64,000 bases of DNA from Palsa-870 sp041497555 (lineage in GTDB: Bacteria > Chloroflexota > Dormibacteria > Dormibacterales > Dormibacteraceae). A program made the translations under genes and the position numbers. The first letter of the stretch is position 1, and each line of letters begins with the position of its first letter. The DNA is taken from assembly GCA_041497555.1 (NCBI GenBank), contig JBGQGS010000001.1, positions 1 through 64,000 on the forward strand, read 5' to 3'. The notes beneath the pieces are model-generated. The model did no database searches, had not been told where the DNA came from, and worked only from the letters and a program-made list of their open reading frames with translations. Shown here one piece after another: positions 41,386-50,189 of the stretch.

Positions 41386-42279
41386 ATGAGCAAGCGAAAG
41401 CGAGCCAGCCTCGGCAAGACCTCGACGAGCGCCGACCAGCCCGCCAGTCAAGAGAGCACGACCTCCGCCGACGATGCTGCGATCAAAGACGACATGGTTC
41501 ATGTCAGCCCGGACCTCCTAGCCGGCAGCCCCGACATCTTCGCCCCCAAATGGAGCACGGAGGATCAACCTGCCACGGCCGATGCTCCGGAGGTCGTCCC
41601 CGAGCCGGTGGTTCCTGAAGCGCCCGTGGACAGTGCGGAACCTTCAACCGTGATGCCGGCTGAATCCGCTCCAACTCTGGCGCCATCGACCCCGGCGCCG
41701 CCGCCGCCGCCGCCTTACGTAACGGCCACTCCTCACGCCGCCCGGCCGCGTAGCGGCGGGTCCAGCCTGGCACTCGGCGTCGTCCTGGTCGTGGTTGGCC
41801 TCTTCGCCCTTGGCGTGGTCCTCTTCGGCATCGACCTCACCCAGTACGGCTGGCCACTATTCGTTATCGTCCCGGGCCTTACCTTGCTGGTGGTCGGGTT
41901 TCTCGGCGGCGGGTCAGGCGCCTCGGTGCCCGGGGGCATCGTGACGATGCTGGGTCTCGTGCTCGCTTACCAGAACAGCACTGGCGACTGGGCCAGCTGG
42001 GCGTTCGCCTGGGCGCTGATCGCACCTGGAGGCGTAGGCCTCGGCCTCTACCTGCAGGCGCTGCGCGACCGCGACCCGGTGATGTTGAGGCGAGGACGGA
42101 CCCTGGTGTTCATCGCGGCGCTGATCTTCATGATCGGATTCGTGTTCTTCGAATCGATCCTCGGCATCAGCGGGTTGGACTACGGGATCTTCGGGAAGGC
42201 GGCCCTGCCGGCCCTGCTGATCGTGATCGGGATCATCCTTCTCGTCAGAAGCGTGCAGCGCAGCCGCCAGACCGGCTAA
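41386..42279 (+). CDS. Membrane protein with Pro/Ser-rich cytoplasmic head
   Basis: 297 residues. The first ~120 are charged then Pro/Glu/Ala-rich (EVVPEPVVPEAPVDSAEP, TPAPPPPPPYVTATP) and probably disordered. The rest has about six hydrophobic helices (LALGVVLVVVGLFALGVVLFG, WPLFVIVPGLTLLVVGFLGG, AWALIAPGGVGLGLYL, LVFIAALIFMIGFVFFE, LPALLIVIGIILLV), resembling DUF5668-like small membrane bundles. Function unknown. It overlaps the convergent GNAT gene by 4 bp. Confidence 0.72.
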   Translation: MSKRKRASLGKTSTSADQPASQESTTSADDAAIKDDMVHVSPDLLAGSPDIFAPKWSTEDQPATADAPEVVPEPVVPEAPVDSAEPSTVMPAESAPTLAPSTPAPPPPPPYVTATPHAARPRSGGSSLALGVVLVVVGLFALGVVLFGIDLTQYGWPLFVIVPGLTLLVVGFLGGGSGASVPGGIVTMLGLVLAYQNSTGDWASWAFAWALIAPGGVGLGLYLQALRDRDPVMLRRGRTLVFIAALIFMIGFVFFESILGISGLDYGIFGKAALPALLIVIGIILLVRSVQRSRQTG

Positions 42280-43337
42280 CCCCGCGCGGGTAACCGTTTG
42301 ACGCGTGTCGCGAGACCGTCGCGGCCGATCTGGTATTCGGTGCCGGCTCGATACTCTTTGAAGCCGAGCTTCTTGTTGATCGCAAGCATCGGGGCGTTGG
42401 AGCCCGCGTTCTCGGTCGCCACCCACTGAGCCTGGGGATAGATCTCGTGAAGGTGCGCGAGCATCGCGGCCTTGATCCACTTGCCGAGGCCACGTCCTCG
42501 CGCGTCCGGCCGCACCCCGGTGAATCCCTGCTCGATGATCGAAGCGCGGTGTGGCGCCCACTTCGCGTCGGTGATGGCCGAGATCACCCCGTCGGGTTCC
42601 CGCGCGAGGACCGTGTGCTCGCGTTCTCCGCTCAGGTCCAATCGCGCGTGCCACTCGCGCATGTGATCGGGAGTGACCACGATCTTTCCGATGTCGAGGT
42701 TTTCGAAAGGCATGGTGTTGAGCATGCTCGACAGCTGCGGCGCGAAGTCGTGCCACATCGCTTCCGGCAGATGACCGTCGCAGATCTCGAGCTTGGTTTG
42801 TGGAGAGCGCTTCGGACCCTCAGCGATCCACCTCTCGACCATCTTCCAGTCCACGTCGGCGAGCTTGAGTCGGTTCTCTGCGCCTGTCAGCTTGGGATCG
42901 GCGCCCAGCCAGCGCAGGAACGCATGCCCCGAGGCCTCTTCCGTGCCGAAGCCCACCACACTGCACCCATGCGTATCCATGAGCTCCAGCAGCAGTGGCA
43001 GCCAGGAAGAGCCGATGCCCCGCCGTCGATGATCGGGGCGAACGTAGAGATCGGACCAGAAGAGATGCTTGTTGGAGTCGTGACCAGGGGACTCCGGTTT
43101 GCTGGTCGAACCTGAGAACCAGCTCAGCAAAACGCCATCCTTGGCGATCTCGTACTGATACTGGATGTCGAATGGGCTGCCGCGCTTCAACCGCATCTCT
43201 TCGAGGTCATCCGGGCGCAGGGGATCGTCGGGACGCGACTCCTCCTGCCTCAAGCGGCGATATCCGTGATAGCGCTTCCAGAAATCTGCGCGGGCCGATT
43301 TGAAATCGACGCGCGCTGGCACCCCCCCAGCCGCCAT
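42276..43337 (-). CDS. Tandem GNAT acetyltransferase
   Basis: 353 residues with two GNAT-like modules. The first holds LYVRPDHRRRGIGSSWLPLL (acetyl-CoA loop) near residue 95; the second holds GVRPDARGRGLGKWIKAAML and AQWVATENAGSNAPMLAINK with LGFKEY near 275-330. This resembles mycothiol synthase-like or antibiotic-acetyltransferase-like tandem GNATs; MshD is also a tandem GNAT, but nothing else of mycothiol synthesis is nearby. The substrate is unknown. Confidence 0.82.
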   Translation of the reverse strand: MAAGGVPARVDFKSARADFWKRYHGYRRLRQEESRPDDPLRPDDLEEMRLKRGSPFDIQYQYEIAKDGVLLSWFSGSTSKPESPGHDSNKHLFWSDLYVRPDHRRRGIGSSWLPLLLELMDTHGCSVVGFGTEEASGHAFLRWLGADPKLTGAENRLKLADVDWKMVERWIAEGPKRSPQTKLEICDGHLPEAMWHDFAPQLSSMLNTMPFENLDIGKIVVTPDHMREWHARLDLSGEREHTVLAREPDGVISAITDAKWAPHRASIIEQGFTGVRPDARGRGLGKWIKAAMLAHLHEIYPQAQWVATENAGSNAPMLAINKKLGFKEYRAGTEYQIGRDGLATRVKRLPARG

Positions 43338-43393
43338 CGATCGATAATCTCACAAACATGAGCGCCGTCCGCCCATTCGAGGTTGGCGCGATA

Positions 43394-44200
43394 TCAAAGC
43401 GGTGGCCCGTCTGATCCACCTTCGGGATTCGTAGCCGCCTTTCGCGGGCGGAACAGAGGTGACGGTTCCGCGTCGAGTGCCAGGCGCCTGCAGGTGCGCA
43501 TCGCCTGCATCAGCTCCTGGGTCGATACTCCGAATCTGTTGCGAATGACCCCGTCGAAGTAGTTCAGGCCGGTGAGGCGCTGCAGGGGCGACTTCCTCGG
43601 TCGGACCAGCGCGCGGTTCAGCCGGTAGAAGATCACGTTGGGTACCATCTTCGGGTCCTGCCACTCGCCGGCTTCCGACATCCGCATTCCTCGGAAGGCG
43701 CCGATGTGCGCCCCCATGAAATCCGACACGTGCACCCAACGCACCGTACGCGCGCCTCCCGAAGGTCCGATACAGAAGCCATCCGTGGTGAGGGTCAGCT
43801 GCTCACCCATCCCCTGCATGGCGGTGAAGTAGAAAGCGTTGAGCCCGACCATCAGGAGCACCGCCAGCGGCGCCAGCCACGGGTACGTGAAGTTGGCGAA
43901 AAGAGTGAGCACGAGAGCGAACGGGAAGGCGACCCATCCCGCCACCCTCAATATCCGGACCGTGCGTGGCAGCGTGGGCGCGGCCAGGACGACGTCGCCG
44001 CGACGCGGATCCAGATCGGCGGTGATGGGTTCGCGCCGCCGCCAGGCATCCCGCACTCCGATGGCGGCGGCGGTGGTGCCGCCGATGCCCATCGTGTAGA
44101 CGGTTAGCAGCGCGACCGTGAGCAGGAGCAAGGCCCGACCGTCCACGCCCGGCATTGTAGGGAGCACAACGAGCAGGGCCTTGATTTGTGGACCGGCCAC
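43394..44200 (-). CDS. Membrane protein with PH-like cytosolic region
   Basis: 268 residues. About four hydrophobic helices (IKALLVVLPTMPG, LLLLTVALLTVYTMGIGG, VAGWVAFPFALVLTLFANF, WLAPLAVLLMVGLNAFYFTAM) precede a soluble C-terminal half with beta patterning (LTLTTDGFCIGPSGGARTVRWVHVSDF). No family recognised. GTG 44200 is chosen because TACATT ends 6 nt upstream; ATG 44155 is an alternative. Confidence 0.62.
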   Translation of the reverse strand: MAGPQIKALLVVLPTMPGVDGRALLLLTVALLTVYTMGIGGTTAAAIGVRDAWRRREPITADLDPRRGDVVLAAPTLPRTVRILRVAGWVAFPFALVLTLFANFTYPWLAPLAVLLMVGLNAFYFTAMQGMGEQLTLTTDGFCIGPSGGARTVRWVHVSDFMGAHIGAFRGMRMSEAGEWQDPKMVPNVIFYRLNRALVRPRKSPLQRLTGLNYFDGVIRNRFGVSTQELMQAMRTCRRLALDAEPSPLFRPRKAATNPEGGSDGPPL

Positions 44201-44206
44201 TAACGA

Positions 44207-44212
44207 AATGTA
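44207..44212 (-). promoter_or_regulatory. -10 box TACATT
   Basis: TACATT on the minus strand ends 6 nt before GTG 44200. Confidence 0.4.
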
Positions 44213-44235
44213 AGAACCCGGCCTACGATTCGTGG

Positions 44236-44293
44236 CACCACACCCTCTTCGCGGCGCGAGCCTCCTAGCTCAGGGCAGGAGGCTCGCTTATTT
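44236..44293 (+). ncRNA. Candidate small RNA ending in a strong intrinsic terminator
   Basis: No plus-strand gene ends near here, yet a perfect 11-bp hairpin (44256-44266 gcgagcctcct; 44277-44287 aggaggctcgc) is followed by ttattt on the plus strand, a classic terminator. A TACGAT box at 44224-44229 could start a ~58-nt RNA at about 44236. Flanking repeats (44222-44228 with 44293-44299; 44294-44300 with 44312-44318) are mutually exclusive pairings. It may instead be only the end signal of a longer antisense transcript. Confidence 0.35.
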
Positions 44294-44379
44294 CGTAGGG
44301 GAGCACGTCCTCCCTACGGGACCCCTTTGCTCCTCAGCCACACGTGGTTGGGCTTGATGGGTGGCTCGCCAAAGCCGAC

Positions 44380-44398
44380 GGCCGGAATGAATCCGGCC
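44380..44398 (-). terminator. Hairpin downstream of pntB
   Basis: Perfect 7-bp arms (ggccgga/tccggcc) with a 5-nt loop, 27 bp after the pntB stop. No T-run follows on the minus strand, so termination efficiency is uncertain. Confidence 0.4.
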
Positions 44399-44425
44399 AA
44401 GGCTCCACACGGCATTGACGAAAAT

Positions 44426-45811
44426 TCAGGCGCCTTTGACGGCGCTCACAAGCTTGGTCAACGAGTCCTTCGCGTCACCGAAGAACATCACGGTCTTCGG
44501 GTCGTACATGAGGTCGTTGTCGATGCCGGCAAAGCCTGGCCGCATTGAGCGCTTCATGAAGATGATGTTCTTCGCCTGGTCGGCATTGAGGATCGGCATG
44601 CCGTAGATCGGGCTGCCCGGCGCATTTCGCGCTGAGGGGTTGACCACGTCGTTGGCGCCCACGATCAGCGCCACGTCAGCATTCTTGAATTCGTCATTGA
44701 TCTCGTCCATCTCTTTGAGCTGCTCGTAGGGCACGTTTGCCTCGGCGAGCAGGACGTTCATATGACCCGGCATCCGGCCCGCGACCGGGTGGATGGCGTA
44801 TGTCACCTCGACCCCCCTTTTTTCGAGCAGCTCGGCGAGCTCGCGCGCCGCATGCTGAGCTTGCGCTACGGCGAGCCCGTAGCCAGGGACGATGATCACT
44901 CGCTGGGAGTAGGCGAGCAGAGTGCCAATGTCTTCGGCGGACATTGCCCTGACGCTGCGACCCTCTTTGCCGGCTTCCGCTGCGGCGCCGGCATGGGTCT
45001 GGCCGAAGGCGCCGAACAGCACGTTCGCAAGCGAGCGCCCCATGGCGTCGCTCATGAGCTTGGTGAGGAGGCTGCCTGATGCCCCGACGAGCGTCCCAGC
45101 GACGATCAGGGCGAAGTTGTTGAGGGTGAACCCGCTGGCTGCTACGGCCAGGCCGGTGAAGGCGTTGAGCAGCGAGATGACGACGGGCATGTCCGCGCCG
45201 CCGATCGGCAGGACGAACGCAACTCCCAGCACGAGAGCCAGGACCATCAAAGCGATGAAGGAGAACGGGATCGATGCGACCGCGAGAACCGCGATGACGA
45301 AGCCGAGGATCGCCGCCGCGAGGATCCCGTTGACGATCTGCTGGCCGGGATAGGTGATTGGCTTCCCGGTCATCAGCTCCTGGAGCTTGGCGAAGGCCAC
45401 CATGCTTCCCGCGAAGGAGATCGAGCCGATCACGATGCTGAACACGCTGGGGAACGCTGCCGAGAAGGCTGGGTGCTGACCGAAAGTGAGAAGCTCGGCC
45501 ACCGCCACCAGGGCCGCAGCGCCACCGCCCACCCCGTTGAAGAGAGCGACCATCTGTGGGATGGCGGTCATCTTCACCATGCGCGCGCCAAAGCTTCCGA
45601 CGGCCGCGCCGATGACGACCCCGATCGAGATGATGATCACGCCGGCGGTCGTGAAATGAAGCAGCGGCAGGGTGGCCACGAGAGCGATCACCATGCCCAA
45701 GGCGGCGATGAAGTTCCCGTTGCGGGCGCCCTTGGGAGAGCTGAGCTGCTTCAACCCGAGGATAAAGCAGACGGCGGCCACCAGGTAGGCGAGCGCGATT
45801 GCGATCGTCAT
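44426..45811 (-). CDS. pntB: NAD(P) transhydrogenase subunit beta
   Basis: 461 residues. The N-terminal ~260 residues are membrane helices (domain II: GARNGNFIAALGMVIALVATL, MVALFNGVGGGAAALVA, GSISFAGSMVAFAKLQELMTGKP); the C-terminal domain III binds NADP(H): VIIVPGYGLAVAQAQHAAREL, GVEVTYAIHPVAGRMPGHMNVLLAEANVPYE and DVALIVGANDVVNPSA. It forms the proton channel and NADP site of the energy-linked transhydrogenase. Overlaps the subunit upstream by 4 bp. Confidence 0.95.
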   Translation of the reverse strand: MTIAIALAYLVAAVCFILGLKQLSSPKGARNGNFIAALGMVIALVATLPLLHFTTAGVIIISIGVVIGAAVGSFGARMVKMTAIPQMVALFNGVGGGAAALVAVAELLTFGQHPAFSAAFPSVFSIVIGSISFAGSMVAFAKLQELMTGKPITYPGQQIVNGILAAAILGFVIAVLAVASIPFSFIALMVLALVLGVAFVLPIGGADMPVVISLLNAFTGLAVAASGFTLNNFALIVAGTLVGASGSLLTKLMSDAMGRSLANVLFGAFGQTHAGAAAEAGKEGRSVRAMSAEDIGTLLAYSQRVIIVPGYGLAVAQAQHAARELAELLEKRGVEVTYAIHPVAGRMPGHMNVLLAEANVPYEQLKEMDEINDEFKNADVALIVGANDVVNPSARNAPGSPIYGMPILNADQAKNIIFMKRSMRPGFAGIDNDLMYDPKTVMFFGDAKDSLTKLVSAVKGA

Positions 45812-46158
45812 TTGGTCGTTGTCGGAGGCGTGGCGGGCTCAGCCGCTCGCGCCGGCGCGGCCTGCGGGCGCCCGGCCTGCCGACCCTTGAACATCTCGAG
45901 CATCCGGTCCGTGACCACGAACCCACCGACCACATTGGTGGTGGCTAGGGTCACCGCGAGCAGTCCCAGGATGATCGTCACCGGCGAGCTCGCCCCGGCA
46001 GCAATCACGATCGCACCCACCAGGATGATGCCGTGGATGGCGTTCGTGCCTGACATCAGGGGCGTGTGCAGGATGGTCGGCACCTTGGAGATGACCTCGA
46101 TTCCGACGAAGATCGACAAGACGAAGAAGGTCACCTCGTTGAGCAGTTCGTTACTCAT
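45808..46158 (-). CDS. pntAB: NAD(P) transhydrogenase subunit alpha part 2
   Basis: 116 residues. Three membrane helices of domain II (FFVLSIFVGIEVISKVPTIL; LMSGTNAIHGIILVGAIVIAAG; VTIILGLLAVTLATTNVVGGFVVTDRMLEMFK) are characteristic of split-alpha transhydrogenases. The C-terminal tail is Pro/Ala-rich (PQAAPARAAEPATPPTTTK). It overlaps both neighbours by 4 bp (ATGA). Confidence 0.93.
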   Translation of the reverse strand: MSNELLNEVTFFVLSIFVGIEVISKVPTILHTPLMSGTNAIHGIILVGAIVIAAGASSPVTIILGLLAVTLATTNVVGGFVVTDRMLEMFKGRQAGRPQAAPARAAEPATPPTTTK

Positions 46159-47288
46159 GAAGCAGCCGCCACGAGCTGCTTGGCCCGCTCGTTGACGATC
46201 TCGCCGCCATGCGTGACGCAGCTGCCCTTCGTGACCTCATCCTGGAAGTCGAGCGTGATCGCGCCATCCTTGACCAGGTGCAACAGCAGGTTCATGACGT
46301 TGCGCGCGAACAGCTGGCTAGCGTGCAGCGGCATCGTCGAGGGCACGTTGCGGGTGCCAATGATGGTGACGCCGGCGACATCGACATCCTTTCCGGCCTG
46401 GGTCAGCTCAACATTGCCTCCGGTCTCGGAGGCGAGGTCGACTATGACCGAACCCGGACGCATGCCCTTCACCATGTCGCCGGTGACCAGCAGCGGCGCG
46501 CGACGACCGGGTATCGCCGCCGTCGTGATCACCACGTCCGACTTGGCCACGTGCTCACCGATCAGCTCCCTCTGCTTGCGGAGAAACTCCTCTGACTGCT
46601 CGCGCGCGTAGCCGCCCTCACCTTCCTGCGTTTCGAGGGCCAGCTCGATGAAGGTCGCCCCCAGCGACTGGACCTCTTCCTTCACCGCCGTGCGGACGTC
46701 ATAAGCAGATACGACCGCTCCCAGCCTTCGCGCGGTGGCGATCGCCTGGAGGCCCGCGACACCCGCACCCATGACCAACACGCGGGCGGGAGCGACGGTC
46801 CCGGCCGCGGTCATCATCATGGGAAAGAACTTGCCAAGGCGGCCGGCGGCCATCAAAACGGCCTTGTAGCCGGCGGCCGACGCTTGCGATGAAAGAGCGT
46901 CCATCGACTGCGCTCGTGAGATACGCGGCACCAGCTCGAGGCTGAACGAGGTCACGCCACGCTTGGCCAGCGCCTTGACGATATCCCCCTGTGTGGCCGG
47001 CTGTAGGAAGCTGATCAGCACCGACCCGCTCTTCAGCAGGTCAACCTCGTTGGTGGCGGGCGCCTGGACCTTGAGCACGGCGTCGGCATCCTTGAGCAGC
47101 GCCTCGGCGCCCTTGACCACCTTGACCCCTGACTTCTCGTATGCGTCGTCCGTGATGTAAGCACCTGTTCCGGCACCGGACTCGACGCTCACTTCGAGTG
47201 ACGCGGCGATGAGCTTGGCCGCCGTATCGGGAACAAGGGCGACTCGGCGCTCGTCCGCAGCCCTTTCTTTCGGAGTAGCGACCTTCAC
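46155..47288 (-). CDS. pntAA: NAD(P) transhydrogenase subunit alpha part 1
   Basis: 377 residues of soluble domain I (NAD site). VATPKERAADERRVALVPDT, FLQPATQGDIVKALAKRGVT, ELVPRISRAQSMDALSSQA, the Rossmann motif VLVMGAGVAGLQAIATARRLGA and GYAREQSEEFLRKQRELI are typical of PntA and separate it from alanine dehydrogenase. GTG 47288 is chosen since TAGAGT lies 8 nt upstream and the protein then starts exactly at the family N-terminus. Confidence 0.94.
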   Translation of the reverse strand: MKVATPKERAADERRVALVPDTAAKLIAASLEVSVESGAGTGAYITDDAYEKSGVKVVKGAEALLKDADAVLKVQAPATNEVDLLKSGSVLISFLQPATQGDIVKALAKRGVTSFSLELVPRISRAQSMDALSSQASAAGYKAVLMAAGRLGKFFPMMMTAAGTVAPARVLVMGAGVAGLQAIATARRLGAVVSAYDVRTAVKEEVQSLGATFIELALETQEGEGGYAREQSEEFLRKQRELIGEHVAKSDVVITTAAIPGRRAPLLVTGDMVKGMRPGSVIVDLASETGGNVELTQAGKDVDVAGVTIIGTRNVPSTMPLHASQLFARNVMNLLLHLVKDGAITLDFQDEVTKGSCVTHGGEIVNERAKQLVAAAS

Positions 47289-47296
47289 TGGTAAGG

Positions 47297-47302
47297 ACTC
47301 TA
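47297..47302 (-). promoter_or_regulatory. -10 box TAGAGT of the pnt operon
   Basis: TAGAGT on the minus strand ends 8 nt before GTG 47288. On the other strand a TAAAAT (47332-47337) may serve korA. Confidence 0.48.
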
Positions 47303-47364
47303 AGCAATTGAGGCTCACTGCTGCAGACGCGTAAAATCCGTAGTCCGCGGCAGATAAGAAGAAA

Positions 47365-49170
47365 TTGACCCAGCAGATCATCAACGACCTCACCATCCAG
47401 GCCGCCACGGTCAACGGTTCAGGAAGCCAGACGGCCAACCTGGTTTTGACCAGGGCGATCTTTCACATGGGCATCCCGGTCGCCCCAAAGAACGTCTTTC
47501 CCTCCAACATCGAGGGCCTCCCGACGTGGTACCAGCTCCGGGTCACGCCCGAAGGCCACATGGCTCGCTCCGACAAGGTCGACATCCTGGTCGCGTTCAA
47601 CGTCGCGACCTGGCACCAGGACCTCAAGACAGTGCGTCCGGGCGGCGTGGTGATCCACGAAGAGGTGTTCTCCACCGCGGACGTCCGCTCCGACGTCACC
47701 TACTACCCGGTGCCGTTCTCGAAGCTGGCCAAGTCGAAGATCCAGAACGACACGTTGCGCAAGCAGCTGGCCAACATGATCTACGTCGGCGTCGTCGCCG
47801 GCGTGCTAGGCATCCCCCTGGAGGCCCTGGAGCACGGCGTGAAGCGGCAGTTCCTGTCCAAGCCGAAGGCGGTGCAGGTGAACTTGGACGCGATCAAGGT
47901 CGGCCATGACTACTGGCAGGACAACCTCTCGAAGAAGGATCCTTACCGCCTCGAGCCGATGACCGGAGCCGTCGAAGGCAAGGTGCTTGTCGAGGGCAAC
48001 CAGGCCGCTGCCCTCGGAGCGCTCATGGGAGGTGTCACCGTCGTGGCGTGGTACCCGATCACGCCTTCCTCTTCGTTGTGCGAGAACCTCATCGCCTACT
48101 CCGAACGGTTCCGCACGGACCCGAAGACCGGCGAGAAACTCATCGCGATCGTGCAGGCCGAGGACGAGCTGGCAGCGGTCGGGATGGCGATCGGCGCAGG
48201 TTGGGCTGGCGCTCGCGCGATGACGTCAACCTCAGGGCCGGGCATGTCCCTGATGGCTGAGTTCGCCGGGCTGGCCTATTACGCCGAGGTGCCCGTGGTG
48301 ATCTTCGACATCCAGCGCATCGGCCCATCCACCGGCCTGCCCACGCGCACGTCGCAGGCCGATGTCGGTTTCGCGTTCACCCTGTCGCACGGCGACACCA
48401 AGCACATCGTCCTGCTTCCCGGCACGGTCGAAGAGTGCTACGAGTTCGCACGCGATGCCTTCGACTACGCCGATCGCTTCCAGACGCCGGTGTTCGTGCT
48501 GTCCGACCTCGACCTCGGGATGAACCTCTGGATGACGCCCGAGTTCAAGTACCCGGAGAAGCCCTTCGACCGCGGCAAGGTCCTGTCCAAAGAGGACCTC
48601 GAACGCCTGGCGGGCGAATGGGGACGCTACCGCGACGTGGACGGCGACGGTGTGCCGTATCGAACTCTGCCTGGCACCGACCACCCTGCGGCCGGCTACT
48701 TCACGCGCGGCTCGGGCCACGACGAAATGGCCCGCTATACGGAGAGCGCGGACGCCTACGCGCGAAACATGGACCGCCTCGCACGCAAGCTCGAGACCGC
48801 GCGACACGTCCTGCCTGCACCGGTGGTCGACGAGAGCACGAAGTCCGCGATCGGTTTGATCGCTTTCGGCTCCACGCATGCCGCAGTCCTCGAGGCGCGA
48901 GACGCTCTGGCCGCGGCCGGCAGGTCCGTCGACTACCTTCGCCTGCGGGCGCTGCCGCTGGCCGACGAGGTGGTGGCCTTCGTGTCGCGCCACGAGACCG
49001 TCTACGTCGTCGAGCAGAACCGCGACGGACAGGTTTACGATCTCGTCCGCCTCGCGCTCCCTGCGAACCTGGTCGAGCGCGTCCACTCCATCCGGCACTA
49101 CAACGGCCAGCCCATCCCGGCCGCGGCGATCAGCGAACCGTTGATGCAAAAGGAGGCCGTGCCCGCATGA
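47365..49170 (+). CDS. korA: 2-oxoacid:ferredoxin oxidoreductase, fused gamma-alpha subunit
   Basis: 601 residues. Residues ~1-190 are the gamma domain (ATVNGSGSQTANLVLTRAIF, IPVAPKNVFPSNIEGLPTWY); the alpha domain follows (VEGNQAAALGALMGGVTVVA, WYPITPSSSLCENLI, VQAEDELAAVGMAIGAGWAG, MTSTSGPGMSLMAEFAGLAYYAEVP). This is the KorA/OforA architecture for 2-oxoglutarate or broad 2-oxoacid substrates. TTG 47365 is the only start that keeps the N-terminus; a weak aagaag precedes it. Overlaps korB (ATGA). Confidence 0.92.
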   Translation: MTQQIINDLTIQAATVNGSGSQTANLVLTRAIFHMGIPVAPKNVFPSNIEGLPTWYQLRVTPEGHMARSDKVDILVAFNVATWHQDLKTVRPGGVVIHEEVFSTADVRSDVTYYPVPFSKLAKSKIQNDTLRKQLANMIYVGVVAGVLGIPLEALEHGVKRQFLSKPKAVQVNLDAIKVGHDYWQDNLSKKDPYRLEPMTGAVEGKVLVEGNQAAALGALMGGVTVVAWYPITPSSSLCENLIAYSERFRTDPKTGEKLIAIVQAEDELAAVGMAIGAGWAGARAMTSTSGPGMSLMAEFAGLAYYAEVPVVIFDIQRIGPSTGLPTRTSQADVGFAFTLSHGDTKHIVLLPGTVEECYEFARDAFDYADRFQTPVFVLSDLDLGMNLWMTPEFKYPEKPFDRGKVLSKEDLERLAGEWGRYRDVDGDGVPYRTLPGTDHPAAGYFTRGSGHDEMARYTESADAYARNMDRLARKLETARHVLPAPVVDESTKSAIGLIAFGSTHAAVLEARDALAAAGRSVDYLRLRALPLADEVVAFVSRHETVYVVEQNRDGQVYDLVRLALPANLVERVHSIRHYNGQPIPAAAISEPLMQKEAVPA

Positions 49171-50189
49171 GCGCAACCGTGAACCGGATCGGATTGGCCC
49201 GCGACGCCTACAAGGGCGCCGCCACGACGCTGTGCGCAGGATGCGGTCACAACTCGATCACCAACCACATGATCAAGGCCCTCTACGAGCTCGGTGTCGA
49301 GCCGCATCGCCTGGCCAAGATGTCAGGCATCGGTTGCTCGTCGAAGACCCCCGCCTACTTCGTCGAAACCGCGCACGGCTTCAACGGCGTGCACGGCCGC
49401 ATGCCGGCGCTGACGACGGGCGCGCAGCTCGCCAACCGGCAGCTGATCATGCTCGGCGTGTCTGGCGATGGCGACACGGCGTCGATCGGCCTGGGCCAGT
49501 TCATGCACATGATCCGGCGCAACATCGACTGCACGTACATCATCGAAGACAACGGGACCTATGGACTCACGAAGGGCCAGTTCTCGGCCACCGCGGACCT
49601 CGGTTCCATGCAGAAGAAGGGTGCGGTCAACACCTTCCAGCCCATCGACCCGTGCGCGGTCGCCCTGACCCTAGGCTGCTCGTTCGTCGCCCGCTCCTTC
49701 AGCGGCGACGGCAAGCAGGTTGTGCCCCTGATCAAGGCCGCGATCGCCCACCGCGGAACGGCCATCATCGACATCATCTCGCCCTGCGTGACGTTCAACG
49801 ACCACGACGGCTCGACCAAGAGCTACAGCTGGGTCAAGGACCATGAGGAATCGATCGCAGACGTCTCCTTCATCCCATTCTTCGAAGAGGTGCACGTCGA
49901 CTACGAGCCGGGGACCGTGCGCGATGTCGAGCTCCACGATGGGTCGCACATCCTCCTCAAGAAGCTGGGTGAGGATCACGATCCGTCAGACCGTCGCGCC
50001 GCGATGCGAGTGCTCGAGGAAGGACGCGCGGCCGGTCAACTGGTGACCGGGCTGCTCTATCTCAACACGACGATGGAGGACTTCGCCACCACCGAGCAGA
50101 TCCCTCAGCGCCCACTGAAGGACCTGGGCGAACGGGAGCTGCGGCCCGCGCGCGATCAGTTCGCGCAGTTCATGTCCGAGTTCGCCTGA
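49167..50189 (+). CDS. korB: 2-oxoacid:ferredoxin oxidoreductase beta subunit
   Basis: 340 residues. ThDP-binding subunit: LCAGCGHNSITNHMIKALYE, MSGIGCSSKTPAYFV (cluster/ThDP region), VSGDGDTASIGLGQFMHMIR, EDNGTYGLTKGQFSATADLG and IIDIISPCVTFNDHDGS. It oxidatively decarboxylates 2-oxoacids with CoA and reduces ferredoxin, or runs in reverse with low-potential ferredoxin. Cysteines for one [4Fe-4S] cluster are present (CAGCGH, GIGCSS and SPCVTF). No ferredoxin gene lies beside it. Confidence 0.93.
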   Translation: MSATVNRIGLARDAYKGAATTLCAGCGHNSITNHMIKALYELGVEPHRLAKMSGIGCSSKTPAYFVETAHGFNGVHGRMPALTTGAQLANRQLIMLGVSGDGDTASIGLGQFMHMIRRNIDCTYIIEDNGTYGLTKGQFSATADLGSMQKKGAVNTFQPIDPCAVALTLGCSFVARSFSGDGKQVVPLIKAAIAHRGTAIIDIISPCVTFNDHDGSTKSYSWVKDHEESIADVSFIPFFEEVHVDYEPGTVRDVELHDGSHILLKKLGEDHDPSDRRAAMRVLEEGRAAGQLVTGLLYLNTTMEDFATTEQIPQRPLKDLGERELRPARDQFAQFMSEFA

